Below, in pieces: positions 61,350 through 64,000 of a stretch of DNA of 64,000 nt. The notes beneath the pieces were generated by a model. The model saw nothing but the letters and a program-made list of their open reading frames with translations, was not told where the DNA came from and did no database searches. A program made the translations under genes and the position numbers. Source of the DNA: Candidatus Poribacteria bacterium (GTDB lineage Bacteria > Poribacteria > WGA-4E > WGA-3G); assembly GCA_022394775.1 (NCBI GenBank), contig JAGFCB010000038.1:44619-108618 (forward strand). The letters are read 5' to 3'. Positions within the stretch are counted from its first letter, which is position 1. Every line of letters begins with the position of its first letter.

Positions 61350-63603
61350 CGGGTTCGGGCCAATTTAGGTGACGGTGTAGGAAGCTGAATGTGTCTGTGG
61401 AATTGATTTGATGTCCACCATCAAAGAATTCAATCTCTGTTCTATCGGCAACACCCAACCGAACGTAGAGCCGCCGAACGACAGCAAATTCGTGAGCGAC
61501 CCATTCATCGGGTGCGACCCCGTCGTCGTGTCCGCGTTCCACCATAAACGGGCGCGGTGCAATGAGTCCCGCCATCTCGCCATAGTTAAAAGTATTTCCT
61601 AAATCAAACTCCGGCATCTCATATTCGCCCGTGAACATATAGCTGTAACGGGAATCATAGGTCGCATTTTTGACGATCCACTCGTTGAAATCGGCGGAAC
61701 AGATTGAGCAGGCATATCGCTCAAGGACTGCGGGCACACGCATCGCGGTCTTACCACCATAGGAGAGTCCGTAAAACCCGATCCGATCTGGATCAACGAA
61801 CGGTTGTTCCGCGAGCCACTCAAGCGTCTGTTCATGCTGACGAATAATCAACGAAAAGAGTGACCATTTGATGGGATTCCCTTTGCGCTGAATGACACGG
61901 AAAGCATCTTGACCAATGTAAGGGTTCTGAGGGGCATAGGTAATGAACCCTCTGTCTGCCAAGCTTGCGGCGTAAGCGTGATAAACAGATTCGATTTTCG
62001 GATCGGCAGTATCTTGCGGTCTCCCTTCTAAACCGTGTTGACAGACAACAACAGGACGTTGCTCACCGGGCTGTAGGTCATTCGGTAGAAGTAAAATACC
62101 GTAAGCGAAAACACCGTCCCAAACATCAAGAACGACTTCGTAGCCTTTCCAACGGGGTTCGTCATAGATGAGTCGAGTTCTTGGATTGGCAGGGACATCG
62201 GGTGGTGGACATTTCCCGATAACCTCGTCCCAGAAATAGGCTCTCGGATCCGTGCAAGTCTCTTCCCATCGTGCCAGCGAAGTAGTATCGGTTTTTTCCC
62301 AGAAGAACTGTTGCCGTTGCGATGCTGCTGCCCGTAAAAAGCGTTGCGTCAGATTGACTAACTGCATAAACTGTCGTTTTTGTCGCGCTTCAATATCGAA
62401 ATCGTTGACAGCTGCTGGTGTCGAGGATTGATCTCCATCAGGGCGTGCATTTTCAACACCGAGTCCGGTGAGCAAGGTGGTTAACGTCTCTTGAGATCCC
62501 GGTAATCTATCCTCAGTAGAGACGAGGCATAAGGCATCTTCACTATCGAGTTGATGATAGACCCCGTGTGCCCGGTTAAATTCTGATTTTACAGAATCGA
62601 GTGGCGGCGACACAAGCTGCCCCGGAGCAGCACCGCCACGTCCATCACGAACAGGCGGAGGTCCAGTGACTTCAGGTCCACGGCTCGCTTCAACAATCAA
62701 GGGGCGTGGCGCGATGAGGCTTGCGATTTCGGCATCCCCAAATTCGTGTAGCAGCCCCCACACATTGCGGTAGATCGGTTCTCGCCAGACCGCTTGCCGC
62801 GATTCAAAGTATCCACTGACAGCCGTCGCCTGAATACGTGTATCGACCGCAGCACTATGGAAGGCGATGAGTCCACCTTCACCGTACCCGATAACACCGA
62901 TTGGCATTTCGGAAAGCGACATCCAATCGACTAAGGATAGCACTTTTTGTACTTCATAGCCGATGATATGTCTGCCGAGTTGATACGCCATCCGATAGAT
63001 GAATTCGCGATGCGGTTGGTTGGTCATTGCACCGATCGTCGGGTTACCGGAGTAGGTATCATCACGGTTAATGAGAAGAGGAACAACAACACGGCACCCC
63101 GCTTTCGCCAAACGTCGGGCAAACTGAGCATTAGGGGGCAATTCATCGGTTACCCCGGCTATCATCTCCGGTGTCCAATCTGCGTCTGGTAGTGCGACAA
63201 CCTGCGCGATCATTGGGACGTTATGTGTCGGTTCTAAGAGCAGCCCTTCCCCCTCGACTTCGTCAAACACCTGCCAACGGACGCGGGATACGGTGTAATT
63301 CACATCTTCTGCGATGTGCGTGCCATCTTTCGTCGAGGCAACGTAACTAAGTGCTTCAATCGGCAGCCGTTCATCAAAACATCCAATCTGCTTTTTAAGT
63401 CGCTCGCGATTCGGCTCAATAGATTCAGCATACGCGTTGCGAGAACTATAGTCGCGATGCCACAACGTTTCCCGTTTTTCAACCGCACTTGCCACGGCAT
63501 CCATAACATAACCATCAAGAGCCTCGACCATCTGTGCAGCGAGGTCTCCATCGAATGTCAGAAGGTCTGTTCCTTGTAATGCTTGATTAGTATTGTTTGG
63601 CAT
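61330..63603 (-). CDS. tandem alpha/beta-hydrolase protein (acetyl xylan esterase/dienelactone hydrolase type)
   Basis: 757 residues with two alpha/beta-hydrolase domains. In the first, the nucleophile elbow reads VIGYGEGGLIAF, so the GxSxG serine is replaced by Gly and the domain is probably inactive. The second has an intact elbow FYGLSYGGKTAM, with Asp/His candidates in RGHDDGVAPDEW and FFDGGHQINS. Both domains carry the family phrase LIAPRP. Large proteins of this kind are typical of planctomycete-like genomes and probably hydrolyse esters of carbohydrates; the substrate is unknown. It lacks an obvious signal peptide. Its 3' end lies in a repeat. Confidence 0.85.
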   Translation of the reverse strand: MPNNTNQALQGTDLLTFDGDLAAQMVEALDGYVMDAVASAVEKRETLWHRDYSSRNAYAESIEPNRERLKKQIGCFDERLPIEALSYVASTKDGTHIAEDVNYTVSRVRWQVFDEVEGEGLLLEPTHNVPMIAQVVALPDADWTPEMIAGVTDELPPNAQFARRLAKAGCRVVVPLLINRDDTYSGNPTIGAMTNQPHREFIYRMAYQLGRHIIGYEVQKVLSLVDWMSLSEMPIGVIGYGEGGLIAFHSAAVDTRIQATAVSGYFESRQAVWREPIYRNVWGLLHEFGDAEIASLIAPRPLIVEASRGPEVTGPPPVRDGRGGAAPGQLVSPPLDSVKSEFNRAHGVYHQLDSEDALCLVSTEDRLPGSQETLTTLLTGLGVENARPDGDQSSTPAAVNDFDIEARQKRQFMQLVNLTQRFLRAAASQRQQFFWEKTDTTSLARWEETCTDPRAYFWDEVIGKCPPPDVPANPRTRLIYDEPRWKGYEVVLDVWDGVFAYGILLLPNDLQPGEQRPVVVCQHGLEGRPQDTADPKIESVYHAYAASLADRGFITYAPQNPYIGQDAFRVIQRKGNPIKWSLFSLIIRQHEQTLEWLAEQPFVDPDRIGFYGLSYGGKTAMRVPAVLERYACSICSADFNEWIVKNATYDSRYSYMFTGEYEMPEFDLGNTFNYGEMAGLIAPRPFMVERGHDDGVAPDEWVAHEFAVVRRLYVRLGVADRTEIEFFDGGHQINSTDTFSFLHRHLNWPEPASLTDN

Positions 63604-63696
63604 ACGAGTTCCTTTGTAGTGTAGCCGTCAGCAACCGGCTATCGGCTTTCAGCAGTCAGTTGGCGGTCCGAAAGCATAGCGAACAATAAATCATTT

Positions 63697-64000
63697 TCAA
63701 ATAACGCTGTCCTGTTTTAACTTTGCGACTTCGTCTGGCGACATTTCCAATACACGCGTCAGAACCTCGGATGTGTGTTCGCCGAGACTGGGAGCGGGTG
63801 CTTCCACGTTTCCGGGGGTTTTCGATAATTTGATCGGCACCCCCGGCACTTCAACATCCCCTGTAATCTGATGTGCGATGCGGGTAATCATCTCGCGTGC
63901 TTGCACCTGTGGATGGTTCACCACTTTGTCCATCGCATTGATGGGACCGCACGGCACACCAATCTTTCCGAGCGCATCGATCCACGCATCGGTTGTCCGT
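63697..64000 (-). CDS. family III CoA-transferase (CaiB/BaiF), C-terminal part
   Basis: Only the 3' end is in the window. The frame is open to the right edge and reads TTDAWIDALGKIGVPCGPINAMD, then VVNHPQVQAREMITRIAHQ and PIKLSKTPGNVEAPAPSLGEHT, all C-terminal hallmarks of family III CoA-transferases such as formyl-CoA or succinyl-CoA-using enzymes. The GTG at 63957 in the ORF track is not a real start. These enzymes move CoA between carboxylic acids in catabolism. The catalytic aspartate lies outside the window. Confidence 0.85.
   Translation of the reverse strand, partial: RTTDAWIDALGKIGVPCGPINAMDKVVNHPQVQAREMITRIAHQITGDVEVPGVPIKLSKTPGNVEAPAPSLGEHTSEVLTRVLEMSPDEVAKLKQDSVI

Noticed and set aside
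63600-63690. 'cagcaaccggctatcggctttcagcagtcag' phrases as a specific regulatory site
   Set aside because: Similar phrases occur in several unrelated spacers (54020, 54210, 60103), so they look like background repeat sequence.

Overview
The window is a dense bacterial chromosome segment of moderate GC, with about 47 protein genes and no rRNA, tRNA or CRISPR array that I could recognise. The gene style is Gram-negative: signal peptides, lipoproteins, an outer-membrane barrel and spermidine-type permeases. There are several Gfo/Idh/MocA oxidoreductases, PQQ-type beta-propellers, FG-GAP/ASPIC proteins, TPR and WD40 proteins, a sulfatase-modifying-factor-like lipoprotein and a ceramidase-like enzyme. 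Together with AT-rich spacers full of small palindromes, this fits Candidatus Poribacteria or a close relative. That assignment is an inference from gene style; no marker here proves it.

Layout. 1-4.2 kb: the C-terminal part of an NB-ARC/TPR regulator cut by the window edge, then an exported TPR protein. 4.2-7.5 kb: aconitase and a small DUF4377-like lipoprotein. 7.5-9.7 kb, minus strand: a Gfo/Idh oxidoreductase and an HNH endonuclease with a possible sulfur-binding-type N-terminal domain. 9.9-13.7 kb: three tandem exported paralogues of unknown function and an FGE-like lipoprotein. 14-20.2 kb: two PQQ-propeller proteins on either side of a large M16 peptidase. 20.3-22.8 kb, minus strand: a compact operon with an internally duplicated protein, an AhpD-like enzyme with an in-frame TGA at its redox cysteine (probable selenoprotein) and an SDR. 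23-30.3 kb: phhB, a 2-hydroxyacid dehydrogenase, a Gfo/Idh, a P-loop kinase, a HicB-like protein, dusB, dapF, dapA and a membrane protein. 30.3-36.8 kb, minus strand: a ceramidase-like enzyme, a barrel protein, an ABC ATPase, alr, and potC/potB-like permeases.

36.8-46.1 kb, minus strand, is a defence-type island in the order mod (type III-like methyltransferase), AAA ATPase, PIN-like nuclease, WD40 protein, res (helicase-nuclease). ATPase and PIN overlap as TAATG, and res overlaps potB. 46.8-52.6 kb is a three-gene operon (small helical protein, TPR/FG-GAP/ASPIC protein, WD40 protein) with ATGA overlaps, driven from a locally duplicated promoter. 52.7-64 kb: an MFS transporter, dnaE, an aldo/keto reductase, a second copy of the first Gfo/Idh, a THUMP methyltransferase, a tandem alpha/beta-hydrolase protein, and the 3' end of a family III CoA-transferase.

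Most notable observations: (1) an AhpD-family CxxU selenoprotein candidate with a bacterial SECIS-like hairpin at the expected distance, which ORF callers split in two; (2) the mod-AAA-PIN-WD40-res island, with a relic of the AAA start right after the PIN gene; (3) several families of short palindromic intergenic repeats, including a roughly 110-bp element with GGACTTACGCA ends that flanks the M16 gene in opposite orientations.
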